Shown one piece after another: positions 11,258 through 22,000 of a DNA stretch of 64,000 bases. A program made the position numbers and the translations under genes. The DNA is taken from assembly GCA_032718475.1 (NCBI GenBank), contig JAUCBJ010004906.1, forward strand, positions 37,156-101,155, written 5' to 3'. Source of the DNA: Nemertoderma westbladi (taxonomy: Eukaryota; Xenacoelomorpha; Nemertodermatida; Nemertodermatidae). The notes beneath the pieces were generated by a model, which worked only from the letters and a program-made list of their open reading frames with translations, searched no databases and was not told where the DNA came from. Numbering within the stretch: the first letter of the stretch is position 1; each line of letters begins with the position of its first letter.

Positions 11258-12271
11258 CTACAACCATCTGCCGGTTGCGTTGTAAATGAAACTCTGTTTC
11301 TCCGGATACTCGGGTCTGTAGGTAGCTGGTCCGGGTTTCTCTGTCGGGTCCGGAGCTATCCAACGCTCAGTGTTACTAACGAAGTAAGAACCCCTAATGT
11401 AGCCGCGTCTGGGACCCCCAATGTCTGTGGCGATATCGTAGGCGCCTGGTCCGGGGGCGGGGGGCGTGGGGGGCAGAGCCACGGGGGCCGCCGAGATACC
11501 CAGGTAGTGTCGACGGGGCAGGACGATGCGTTTAGCCGGCTCGATGGGCGCCCCGGGGTTGTACTGGGCGGGACCCGGGCCGGGGGCACCGTCCAACGCC
11601 ACCTTGCGTTGAGTACGGGAACGGAAGCTGGAGACCACGCTCTTAGCTGTTGGATGGAGGATGTCGTCTTTAACGTTGTAATGCCCGGGCGCCGGGGCAA
11701 CGTTAGTGACGTCAGTGAATCCTATTCGCTTACTGGTCGAACGGAATGCGGACGCCGCACCTCCTGACTCCGCCAACGGTTTCCCGCCATCCCGACACGT
11801 CTGTACGTTATACTGCGGCCCGGGTACGTCAGCGACCTTGTCGTGCGGCGCCGCGTACGGGAGAACGAATCCGGCGCTGCGTCGCGTCGGGTTGCGAACC
11901 GAGAGACCCGCGGTCTCGTAGCAACCGGGTCCCGGGGCGGGGTCCCGCTGCGCGCGCGGCATGCGCCTCCCGCGGGACGCGAAGGAACCGGTCCCCTTCG
12001 TGGAGACGGGCCCCCCCACGGAACCCGGTCGGTAGGCCCCAGGGCCCGGTACATCCGAGGTCGTCCCGTCCTCGAACCGCCTCGCCGTGGAACCGAACCC
12101 ACGCGAGTCCGAGTTGTCCGTCACTATGGTACGGTACTTGGAGGGTATCGAGCAGCGGGCTGTTGGTGTGGGTCGACTCTTGTACAACCTACCGACCGCG
12201 CCAGACGGAGCTGTACTCCGTCGGCCCTCCATCGACCCTATTGGTTTAATACTATCCACCATAAAACTCAT
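11258..12271 (-). CDS. STPG1: STPG1 (sperm-tail PG-rich repeat protein, MAPO2)
   Basis: Single-exon protein of 337 residues, close to the usual STPG1 length. The repeated PG-rich motifs are VPGPGAYRP, APGPGCYE, VPGPQYNV, APGHYNV, GPGPAQYNP, APGPGAYDI and KPGPATYRP. These SHIPPO-type repeats occur in ciliary and flagellar microtubule-associated proteins. The N-terminal IPSKYRTI..GFGSTARRF and the C-terminal YFVSNTERW and KQSFIYN blocks identify STPG1 rather than ODF3 or other repeat relatives. In vertebrates it is linked to sperm tails and to apoptosis after O6-methylguanine damage. The frame is unbroken and much more GC-rich than its surroundings, and there are no introns, unlike vertebrate STPG1. 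The ATG at 12271 starts a conserved-looking N-terminus. Confidence 0.93.
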   Translation of the reverse strand: MSFMVDSIKPIGSMEGRRSTAPSGAVGRLYKSRPTPTARCSIPSKYRTIVTDNSDSRGFGSTARRFEDGTTSDVPGPGAYRPGSVGGPVSTKGTGSFASRGRRMPRAQRDPAPGPGCYETAGLSVRNPTRRSAGFVLPYAAPHDKVADVPGPQYNVQTCRDGGKPLAESGGAASAFRSTSKRIGFTDVTNVAPAPGHYNVKDDILHPTAKSVVSSFRSRTQRKVALDGAPGPGPAQYNPGAPIEPAKRIVLPRRHYLGISAAPVALPPTPPAPGPGAYDIATDIGGPRRGYIRGSYFVSNTERWIAPDPTEKPGPATYRPEYPEKQSFIYNATGRWL

Positions 12272-12614
12272 AGTTCGTATCGGTGTCGGTGGTAAAATAA
12301 ATTACCAACTTGGTAATAAACTTTGTGGAATTAAAGTGAAATAAATAATCATATAATTGTATTAATTTTATTATATATTTTCAATAATTATCCATAATAT
12401 TTATTCTTAATCAAAATTATAATTCAATTGCAATAATAGCATTATCTTTAAGTTTATATTATAAACGCCACGTCCATCCAAACTAGCAACAATCAGTTTG
12501 TTATTAGGCGGGTTGCCCGGCAACCATTATATTTGCTATGAAACTCCTTAATGATTTACGCGGGTAATTCAAATACTCTGTAATGAATGGGATAATAGTT
12601 TAGGCTTGTTAAGC
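12272..12614. other. upstream flank of STPG1; no gene seen
   Basis: AT-rich; expected to hold the STPG1 promoter, but no site can be defined by eye. Contains a short inverted repeat (GGCGGGTTGCCCGGCAACC near 12505), reminiscent of the X-box half sites GTTGCC/GGCAAC that RFX factors bind at ciliary gene promoters. Confidence 0.45.
12500..12524. promoter_or_regulatory. possible RFX X-box upstream of STPG1
   Basis: GGTTGCCCGGCAACC (about 12509-12523) is an inverted repeat of GTTGCC and GGCAAC, the half sites of the X-box, about 240 bp upstream of the STPG1 start codon. RFX factors use X-boxes to drive ciliary and flagellar genes, which fits STPG1. The half sites are spaced more closely than in the canonical X-box, so this is a suggestion only. 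Confidence 0.4.
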
Positions 12615-15600
12615 CAAGGAATGCCTGTTCATCACCATGGGTGATCTTCCACGGTAATCCCTTCCACTCTGTTTCCTAAAGGAATGCCTGTTCACCACCA
12701 TGGGTGATCTTCCACAGTAAACCCTTCCACTCTGTTTCCTAAAGGAATGCCTGTTCACCACCATGGGTGATCTTCCACAGTAAACCCTTCCAATCTGTTT
12801 CCTAAAGGAATGCCTGTTCACCACCATGGGTAATCTTCCACAGTAAACCCTTCCACTCTGTTTCCTAAAGGAATGCCTGTTCACCAACATGGGTGATCTT
12901 CCACAGTAAACCCTTCCACTCTGTTTCCTAAAGGAATGCCTGTTCACCAACATGGGTGATCTTCCACAGTAAACCCTTCCAATCTGTTTCCTAAAGGAAT
13001 GCCTGTTCACCACCACGGGTGATCTTCCACAGTAAACCCTTCCACTCTGTTTCCTAAAGGAATGCCTGTTCACCAACATGGGTGATCTTCCACAGTAAAC
13101 CCTTCCACTCTGTTTCCTAAAGGAATGCCTGTTCACCAACATGGGTGATCTTCCACAGTAAACCCTTCCAATCTGTTTTCTAAAGGAATGCCTGTTCACC
13201 ACCATGGGTAATCTTCCACAGAAAACCCTTCCAATCTGTTTTCTAAAGGAATGCCTGTTCACCACCATGGGTGATCTTCCACAGTAAACCCTTCCACTCT
13301 GTTTCCTAAAGGAATGTCTGTTCACCACCATGGGTGATCTTCCACAGTATACCTTTCCACTCTGTTTCCTAAAGGAATGCCTGTTCACCACCATGGATGA
13401 TCTTCCACAGTAAACCCTTCCAATATGTTTTCTAAAGGAATGCCTGTTCACCACCATGGGTAATCTTCCACAGAAAACCCTTCCAATCTGTTTTCTAAAG
13501 GAATGCCTGTTCACCACCATGGGTGATCTTCCACAGTAAACCCTTCCAATCTGTTTTCTAAAGGAATGCCTGTTCACCACCATGGGTGATCTTCCACAGC
13601 AAACCCTTCCACTCTGTTTCCTAAAGGAATGTCTGTTCACCACCATGGGTGATCTTCCACAGTATACCTTTCCACTCTGTTTCCTAAAGGAACGCCTGTT
13701 CACTACCGTGGGTGATCTCCCACAGTAAACCCTTCCACTCTGTTTCCTAAAGGAATGCCTGTTCACCAACATGGGTGATCTTCCACAGTAAACTCTTCCA
13801 ATCTGTTTTCTAAAGGAATGCCTGTTCACCACCATGGATGATCTTCCACAGTAAACCCTTCCACATTGTCTCATAAAGGAATGTTTGTTCACCACCATGG
13901 GTGATCTTCCACAGTAAACCCTTCCACTCTGTATCCCAAAGGAATGCCTGTTCACTACCATGGGTGATCTTCCACGGTAATCCCTTCCACTCTGTTTCCC
14001 AAAGGAATGCCTGTTCACCAACATGGTTGATCTTCCACAGTAAACCCTTCCACCATGTTTCCTAAAGGAATGCATGTTCACCACCATTGGTGATCTTCCA
14101 TAGTAAACCCTTCCACTCTGTATCCTAAAGGAATGCCTGTTCACCACCATGGATGATCTTCCACTGTAAACCCTTCCACATTGTATCATAAAGGAATGCC
14201 TGTTCACTACCATGGATGATCTTCCACAGTAAACACTTCCACTCTGTTTCCCTTAGGAATGCCTGTTCACCACCATGGGTGATCTTCCACAGTAAATCCT
14301 TCCACTCTGTTACCTAAAGGAATGCCTGTTCACCACCATGGGTGATCTTCCACAGTATACCTTTCCACTCTGTTTCCTAAAGGAATGCCTGTTCACCACC
14401 ATGGATGATCTTCCACTGTAAACCCTTCCACATTGTATCATAAAGGAATGCCTGTTCACTACCATGGATGATCTTCCACAGTAAACACTTCCACTCTGTT
14501 TCCCTTAGGAATGCCTGTTCACCACCATGGGTGATCTTCCACAGTAAATCCTTCCACTCTGTTTCCTAAAGGAATGCCTGTTCACCACCATGGGTGATCT
14601 TCCACAGTAAATCCTTCCACTCTGTTTCCTAAAGGAATGCCTGTTCACCACCAGGGGTGATCTTCCACAGTATACCTTTCCACTCTGTTTCCTAAAGGAA
14701 TGCCTGTTCACCACCATGGATGATCTTCCACTGTAAACCCTTCCACATTGTATCATAAAGGAATGCCTGTTCACTACCATGGATGATCTTCCACAGTAAA
14801 CACTTCCACTCTGTTTCCCTTAGGAATGCCTGTTCACCACCATGGGTGATCTTCCACAGTAAATCCTTCCACTCTGTTTCCTAAAGGAATGCCTGTTCAC
14901 CACCATGGGTGATCTTCCACAGAAAACTCTTCCACAGTAAACCCTTCCACTCTGTTTCCTAAAGGAATACCTTTTCACCACCGGGTGATCTTCCACAGTA
15001 AACCTTTCCACTCTGTTTCATAAAGGAATGCCTGTTCACCAACATGGGTGATCTTCCACAGTAAACTCTTCCACTCTGTTTCCTAAAGGAATACCTTTTC
15101 ACCACCGGGTGATCTTCCACAGTAAACCCTTCCACTCTGTTACCTAAAGGAATGCCTGTTCACCACCATGGGTGATCTCCCACAGTAAACCCTTCCACTC
15201 TGTATCCTAAAGGAATGCCTGTTCACCACCATGGATGATCTTCCACAGTAAACACTTCCACATTGTCTCATAAAGGAATGTCTGTTCACCACCATGGATG
15301 ACCTTCCACAGTAAACCCTCCCACTGTTTCCTAAAGGAATGCCTGTTCACCACCATGGGTGATCTTCCACAGTAAACCCTCCCATTCTGTTTCCTAAAGG
15401 AATGCCTGTTCACCACCATGGGTGATCGTCCACAGTAAACCCTTCCACTCTGTTTCCTAAAGGAATGCCTGTTCACCACCATGTGTTCTTCCACATTAAA
15501 CCCTTCCACTCTATTTCCTAAAGGAATGCCTGTTCACCACCATGGGTGATCTTCCACAGTAAACCCTTCCACTCTGCTCCCTAAAGGAATGCCTGTTCAC

Positions 15601-15640
15601 CATCATGGGTGATCTTCCACAGTAAACCCTTCCACTCTGT
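12615..15640. repeat. 60-bp minisatellite abutting a SINE tail
   Basis: About 50 units with core AAAGGAATGCCTGTTCACCA and CTTCCACAGTAAACCCTTCC. The unit length is 20 codons, so one minus-strand frame stays open for 1.6 kb (12609-14213) with a repeated 20-residue peptide; elsewhere in the array frameshifts and stops break it. Block duplications of several units are visible around 14220-14900. At the high-coordinate end the first unit is fused to the tail of the SINE at 15641-15805. Confidence 0.95.
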
Positions 15641-15805
15641 TTCCCAAGTTACCTTGGTTCCCATTTATCGACCGTAGGTAAGGGTGAATGCCAGGGTTGG
15701 GCTATGCTGCAGCATTTAAAGCACTGCGTCCAAATAGTGCATGCATCTAAGGGTCGAACCAGGGCTACATGATTGTCCACCACTAGACCAAGCTGCGCTG
15801 CTTGG
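15641..15805 (-). mobile_element. tRNA-derived SINE, minus strand
   Basis: Read on the minus strand: A box TTGGTCTAGTGG, B box GGTTCGACCC, then a body ending GGTCGATAAATGGGAACCA and AACTTGGGAAA. The tail is related to that of the SINE at 6388-6524. The last tail bases merge into the 60-bp array. Confidence 0.75.
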
Positions 15806-15959
15806 TCTGTAAATACTCTGTAATACACATTCAATTACAATATAACGAACTGGCTGTTTTATATCTGCAGTATTAGCTCATTGTGGCAAATATAACAATA
15901 CTACATTATTATTGGTTGGTATGGGGTGCGTAAGTACTAATAGTATGTAATAAGGTTAC
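15806..15959. other. start of the intron after UNC79 exon 11
   Basis: Short AT-rich stretch between the SINE and the exon 11 donor. No exon is visible. Confidence 0.5.
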
Positions 15960-16093
15960 CTAGCAACACGTTGAGATGACGTATAACAGTGTTCATGGCC
16001 TTGCCACTGGTTCTTTCGTCCTCAGTATAATCATCCTTCAACGGCGTTCCCATAAACTTCATCAATAAACTTATCGTCTTTTGGACGGTTTCT
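15960..16093 (-). CDS. UNC79: UNC79 visible exon 11 (last one found)
   Basis: Acceptor TCTAATTTTAG|AGAAAC, donor TTGCTAG|GTAACC, leaves in phase 1. Encodes ETVQKTISLLMKFMG and KAMNTVIRHLNVLL, matching the family's LMKFMA..NTVKRHLYVLLG. The next conserved block was searched for below this point and not found. Confidence 0.93.
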
Positions 16094-19000
16094 CTAAAAT
16101 TAGATAACAAAATATTAATCATATTTGGTATTTTAGTGATGTTTGTAAACATGTGACGTCATTAGCTAAAGAGGTTAAATAAAAACGAATTCATGTGAAT
16201 GGCGGTTTTGTATTTCATTTTATTTTTATTTTTCATCGCGAATGCGCCGCGATTGCTATAATTAAGTAAAATGGTCGGACATAATTTAATATATAAATAT
16301 AGGACGTTATATGCAAGCAATATAGTAAAATACTCAGGTTTAATTTATTTTGTAACACTATATCGCTCTATGTTTTATTGAAGAATTGAGCAACAAAAAA
16401 AGTACCAATTTAAGAATAAAATTACGTATTAAAAGGGAAAAAAACACAGAAATTAATTTTCAATATTCTCTCTACCCTTTATTAACCTCGTTGGCGCTCG
16501 GTAAATAAAATACCTCGAGAATAGTGAAAATAATTCTACTTTTTTCCCACGTAATAAATAAATAATTACTATTTTTCGATTTTTTATAACTCAGAATCTA
16601 ATTGAATCACGGCAATCATATCGATTGACTTCTCACTCAATACAATAATATATCAAACAAAATTAACAAATTAATAAAGAAAATTAATCAGCAAAACGCC
16701 AGCCACCCCCCAGCGGTAGATGGAATAAATAAATATGAAAATGTGAACTGTATAAATAAAGTAAACCGTATTTCACGCGGTACTCGCGAGCGGTAATATT
16801 CAAGCAAACGAGCAACTAGAGTTAGTGGAATATAAAATATAGACCAAAGTGAAATACGGGTACTTTATTTAATTCGATTGCACCCGGCTAGACGGACACA
16901 ATATACTGAAATAATATCTTGGTATTATATTTCGCGCTATAAAATAGTACGATCACTATAAATAAACCAGTGAGTTGTTGTCTAATATAATAAATTGGTA
17001 TATAATATAATTACCCACCTGTCTACATGAGACATATCCAATGACTGCGCAGTACCAGAGGCTGTCTGTGGTACCGGTACACCTGTGCCATCAGCTAACG
17101 GGTTGTTCACTGTCAGGTGATTCCCAGAGAACATTCGGTTAGTAAACTCATCCAACGAATGCGCTTTCTGTTTTTCGTTGCTAAAGAGACTGTAAATAAT
17201 AAACAGTATTAAATAAAAATATCGAGAGAAGATTTATACCTTTTAATGCCACTCACCAAGTCCGTTTGTAATATAAACTGTTAGGTTCAATCTTGGTGTA
17301 GTGGTTGCATTGAATTCACATCTCCCGTAGAGATCGTGGGTTCGACCCCGGCATGGGGGACGTCAGTTTTCTTTTCAGCACGAATGCTTTGAAAGGACCA
17401 GCCAGGGCGCTATGCTCTGCCTTGCATCCGTAAGTGGTAGCTAACAGAGTACTGGAGATTCCTCTGGGGAGTATAGTTCTGGAGGGACCGCACTGGAAAT
17501 AAGTTAGCAGAATTTGTGCGTAATCCCTGATCTTAACAGCACTGACTATAATAAAACTATAGTTTCTTACTTTACTTTAAGCTAACAACATACACGATTA
17601 CTATATATACCGGTGTGTTTCATACTGATGTAGAGGTACGGTGCCCTAGTGCCGTAGTGTCAGTAACTTACCCTCACACGGCTGTGTCTGTAACTTACCC
17701 ACACACAGCTGTGTCTGTAACTTACCCACACACAGTAGTGTCAGTAACTTACCCACACACAGCTGTGTCTGTAACTTACCCGCACACAGCTGTGTCAGTA
17801 ACTTACCCACACACAACTGTGTCTGTAACTTACCCACACACAGTAGTGTCAGTAACTTACCCACAAACAGCTGTGTCAGTAACCTACCCACCCACAGTTG
17901 TGTCTGTAACTTACCCACACACAGTTGTGTCTGTAACTTACCCACACACAGCTGTGTCTGTAACTTACCCACCCACAGTTGTGTCTGTAACTTACCCACA
18001 CACAGTTGTGTCTGTAACTTACCCACACACAACTGTGTCTGTAACTTACCCGCACACAGCTGTGTCAGTAACTTACCCACACACAACTGTGTCTGTAACT
18101 TACCCACCCACAGTTGTGTCTGTAACTTACCCACACACAGTTGTGTCTGTAACTTACCCACACACAGCTGTGTCTGTAACTTACCCACACACAGCTGTGT
18201 CTGTAACTTACCCACACACAGTAGTGTCAGTAACTTACCCACACACAACTGTGTCTGTAACTTACCCACACACAGTTGTGTCAGTAACTTACCCACAAAC
18301 AGCTGTGTCAGTAACCTACCCACCCACAGTTGTGTCTGTAACTTACCCACACACAGTTGTGTCTGTAACTTACCCACCCACAGTTGTGTCTGTAACTTAC
18401 CCACACACAGTTGTGTCTGTAACTTACCCACACACAACTGTGTCTGTAACTTACCCGCACACAGCTGTGTCAGTAACTTACCCACACACAACTGTGTCTG
18501 TAACTTACCCACCCACAGTTGTGTCTGTAACTTACCCACACACAGTAGTGTCAGTAACTTACCAACACACAGCTTGTGTCAGTAACTTACCCACACACAG
18601 CTGTATCTTTAACTTACCCGCACACAGTAGTGTCAGTAACTTACCCACACACAGCTTGTGTCAGTAACTTACCCACACACAGTTGTGTCTGTAACTTACC
18701 CACACACAGCTTGTGTCAGTAACTTACCCACACACAGTTGTGTCTGTAACTTACCCACACACAGCTGTGTCTGTAACTTACCCACACATGGCTATGTCTG
18801 TAACTTACCCACACACAGATGTGTCTGTAACTTACCCACACACAGCTGTGTCTGTAACTTACCCACACACAGCAGTGTCTGTAACTTACCCACACACAGC
18901 TGTGTCCCCAGCCTGTCTCATTAGGTACGGATCAGCAGTAACAGCGTTCGCTGACGCCGGCGACGATACTCCTCTACGGAACGGAAGTCTTCCAACGAAC

Positions 19001-22000
19001 TCCGCTCTAAGTGACCGGACGCTCTGAGTTCGGGATCTGTGGACGAGAAGTTAACAAGGATTTATTGTGTTAAAACAATAAACAGAGTTTATCAGATACT
19101 AATATTAGCTATAAACAGACACCATGTAACTATAAACACTATACAAATAATTAATATAGAACGCCAAAAGTAATGACTCTATTAAAAAATTTCGAAAAAT
19201 CCCAAAGAGTCTGAAAACTTGAGAGAGAAGAATAATAATAGTAATTATAGTTCTTGTGATAATTTATAGTTATATATATATATTTTACTAAGTTAGTTTT
19301 AAGTATTTTATAGTGTATACCGGTACTTATTTCATTTAATATTCTACAATAACACTAGGTCTGTGTCTCACCTGGCGAACTTTGCTCTTCGGAGTTTCTT
19401 GGCTAGCACCTCATTCATTCCTAAAACGGCGGCGTTGAAGTTGGACGTTGCTGTCGGAAAGAAACAGTCCCGGTTGTTCTCGAAATCCAGATGGGACTCC
19501 AAGGAAAGCGTGTCGAAACGACCTAGAACAAAAGTATAATAAGCGTGTCAAAACGACCTACAACAAAAGTAAAAAATAAGCGTGTAAAGACGACCTACAA
19601 CAAAAGTATAATAAGCGTGTAAAGACGACCTACAACAAAAGTATAAAATAAGCGTGTAAAGACGACCTACAACAAAAGTATAAAATAAGCGTGTAAAAAC
19701 GATCACAACAAAAGTATATGGCTCAAACTCCCAAAAAGTGGCCAAAAAAATTCATTTTTTTGTAAAAAAAAAAAAGTTTCCCAAAGTATGTAATATTATA
19801 TCACCAGAAAGCTCTCGATGCGCTGAATTCAATGGTGGTAATTTCCCAATAGCCCCGACCTCCTTGTAACAAATAATTGAGAAAAACTGATGTCCATTCC
19901 TGTAACACTTGTCCCACAATGTAACGCCCGATATCAGCCAATCAGAGCCCTTGAATGGTGATTTCCAATGCCTGTAACAATTTGTCCCACCATGTAACAC
20001 CAATTGTAATTACACTGATATGTTAAATTAACCTAGATTTCGTCTCCGAGTGGGAGCTTTGCAGCCATACCTGATCCCAGTAACACCTCCCAATAATAAA
20101 GCTTATTTGAAAATATAATCAATCATAATAAATCTTTATGGTTCATATTTCTGTTTATTGCTTATTATTCTATTACTGTTTATTACTATGACTTTCTGTT
20201 TACTATTAAATTTATAACTGTTATATATCACTATAGCAGATCAGTTAGTCAAAACCCGTAAATTATCAGTTCATCTCCACCCTCCACAGATCCTCCTGTA
20301 CTTCCCACTCCGTCTCCCACACCCTCCACAGATCCTCCTGTACTTCCCAATCCGTCGTCCACACCCTCCACAGATCCTCCTGTACTTCCCATTCCGTCCC
20401 CCACACCCTCCACAGATCCCCCTGCACTTCCCATTCCGTCTCCCACACACCTCCACAGATCCTCCTATACTTCCCACTCCGTCACCCACACCTTCCACAG
20501 ATCCTCCTGTACTTCCCATTCCGTCTCCCACACCCTCCACAGATCCTCCTGTATATCCCACTCCGTCTCCCACACCTTCCACAGATCCTCCTGTACTTCC
20601 CATTCCGTCTCCCACACCCTCCACAGATCCTCCTGTATATCCCACTCCGTCATCCACACCCTCCACAGATCCTCCTACACTTCCAATTCCGTCTCCCGCA
20701 CACCTCCACAGATCCTCCTATACTTCCCACTCCGTCTCCCACACCCTCAACAGATCCTCCTGTACTTCCCACTCCGTCACCCACACCTTCCACAGATCCT
20801 CCTGTACTTCCCATTCCGTCTCCCACACCCTCCACAGATCCTCCTGTATATCCCACTCCGTCACCCACACCCTCCACAGATCCCCCTATACCTCTCACTC
20901 CGTCATCCACACCCTCCACAGATCCTCCTACACTTCCCATTCCGTCTCCCACACACCTCCACAGATCCTCCTATACTTCCCACTCCGTCTCCCACACCCT
21001 CCACAGATCCTCCTGCACTTCCCATTCCGTCTCCCACACCCTCCACAGATCCTCCTGTACTTCCCATTCCGTCCCCCACACCCTCCACAGATCCTCCTGC
21101 ACTTCCCATTCCGTCTCCCACACACCTCCACAGATCCTCCTATACTTCCCACTCCGTCACCCACACCTTCCACAGATCCTCCTGTACTTCCCATTCCGTC
21201 TCCCACACCCTCCACAGATCCTCCTGTATATCCCACTCCGTCACCCACACCCTCCACAGATCCCCCTATACCTCTCACTCCGTCATCCACACCCTCCACA
21301 GATCCTCCTACACTTCCCATTCCGTCTCCCGCACACCTCCACAGATCCTCCTATACTTCCCACTCCGTCTCCCACACCCTCAACAGATCCTACTGTACTT
21401 CCCACTCCGTCTCCCACACCCTCCACAGATCCCCCCATACCTCCCACTCCGTCACCCACACCCTCCACAGATAATTCTGTACTTCGTATTCAGTCTCCCA
21501 CACCCTCCACAGATCCTCATGTACTTCCCACTCCGTCTCCAACACCCACCACAGACCTTCCTGTACTTCCCACTCCGTCACCCACACCCTCCACAGATCC
21601 TCTTGTACTTGCCACTCCGTCTCCCACACCCTCCACAGATCCTCCTGTATATCCCACTCCGTCACCCAGACCCTCCACAGATCCTCTTGTACTTCCCACT
21701 CCGTCTCCCACACCCTCCACAGATCCTCCTGTATATCCCACTCCGTTTCCCCACACCCTCCACAGATCATCCCATACTTCCCACTCCATCTTTCCCACCC
21801 TCCACAGATCCTCCTGAGCTTCCCACTCCGTCTCCCACATCCTCCACAGATCCTCCTGAGCTTCCCACTCCGTCTCCCACACTCCTCTCGCCCCTCCGAC
21901 TGCCCCCCCTTGCACCTCTACCTTTTCCCCTCTGACCTCCAACTGCTCCCCTTGCACCTCTATCTTTTTCCCTCCCACCTCTAACTGCTCCCTTCACAAC

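Noticed and set aside
11356-12295. Several frames on both strands over STPG1
   Set aside because: GC-rich coding sequence leaves other frames open; only the 337-residue frame has the PG-rich repeats.
12609-14213. 534-residue open frame with a 20-residue repeat
   Set aside because: Product of a 60-bp unit; the same array is broken by frameshifts and stops from 14214 to 15640, and there is no start context, domain or signal peptide.
12615-15640. 60-bp array as a duplicated UNC79 acceptor (CCTTTAG|GAAACAGAG could follow exon 11 in phase)
   Set aside because: No real exon continues at either end of the array, and the first unit grows directly out of a SINE tail, which explains it better.
17615-18924. 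Open frames of 350 and 297 residues on both strands of the 27-bp array
   Set aside because: Open on both strands at once because the unit is 9 codons; explained by duplication of the UNC79 exon 9 donor.
20249-21978. Many 60-150 residue frames in the 42-bp array
   Set aside because: Unit of 14 codons; frames on both strands, no domain.
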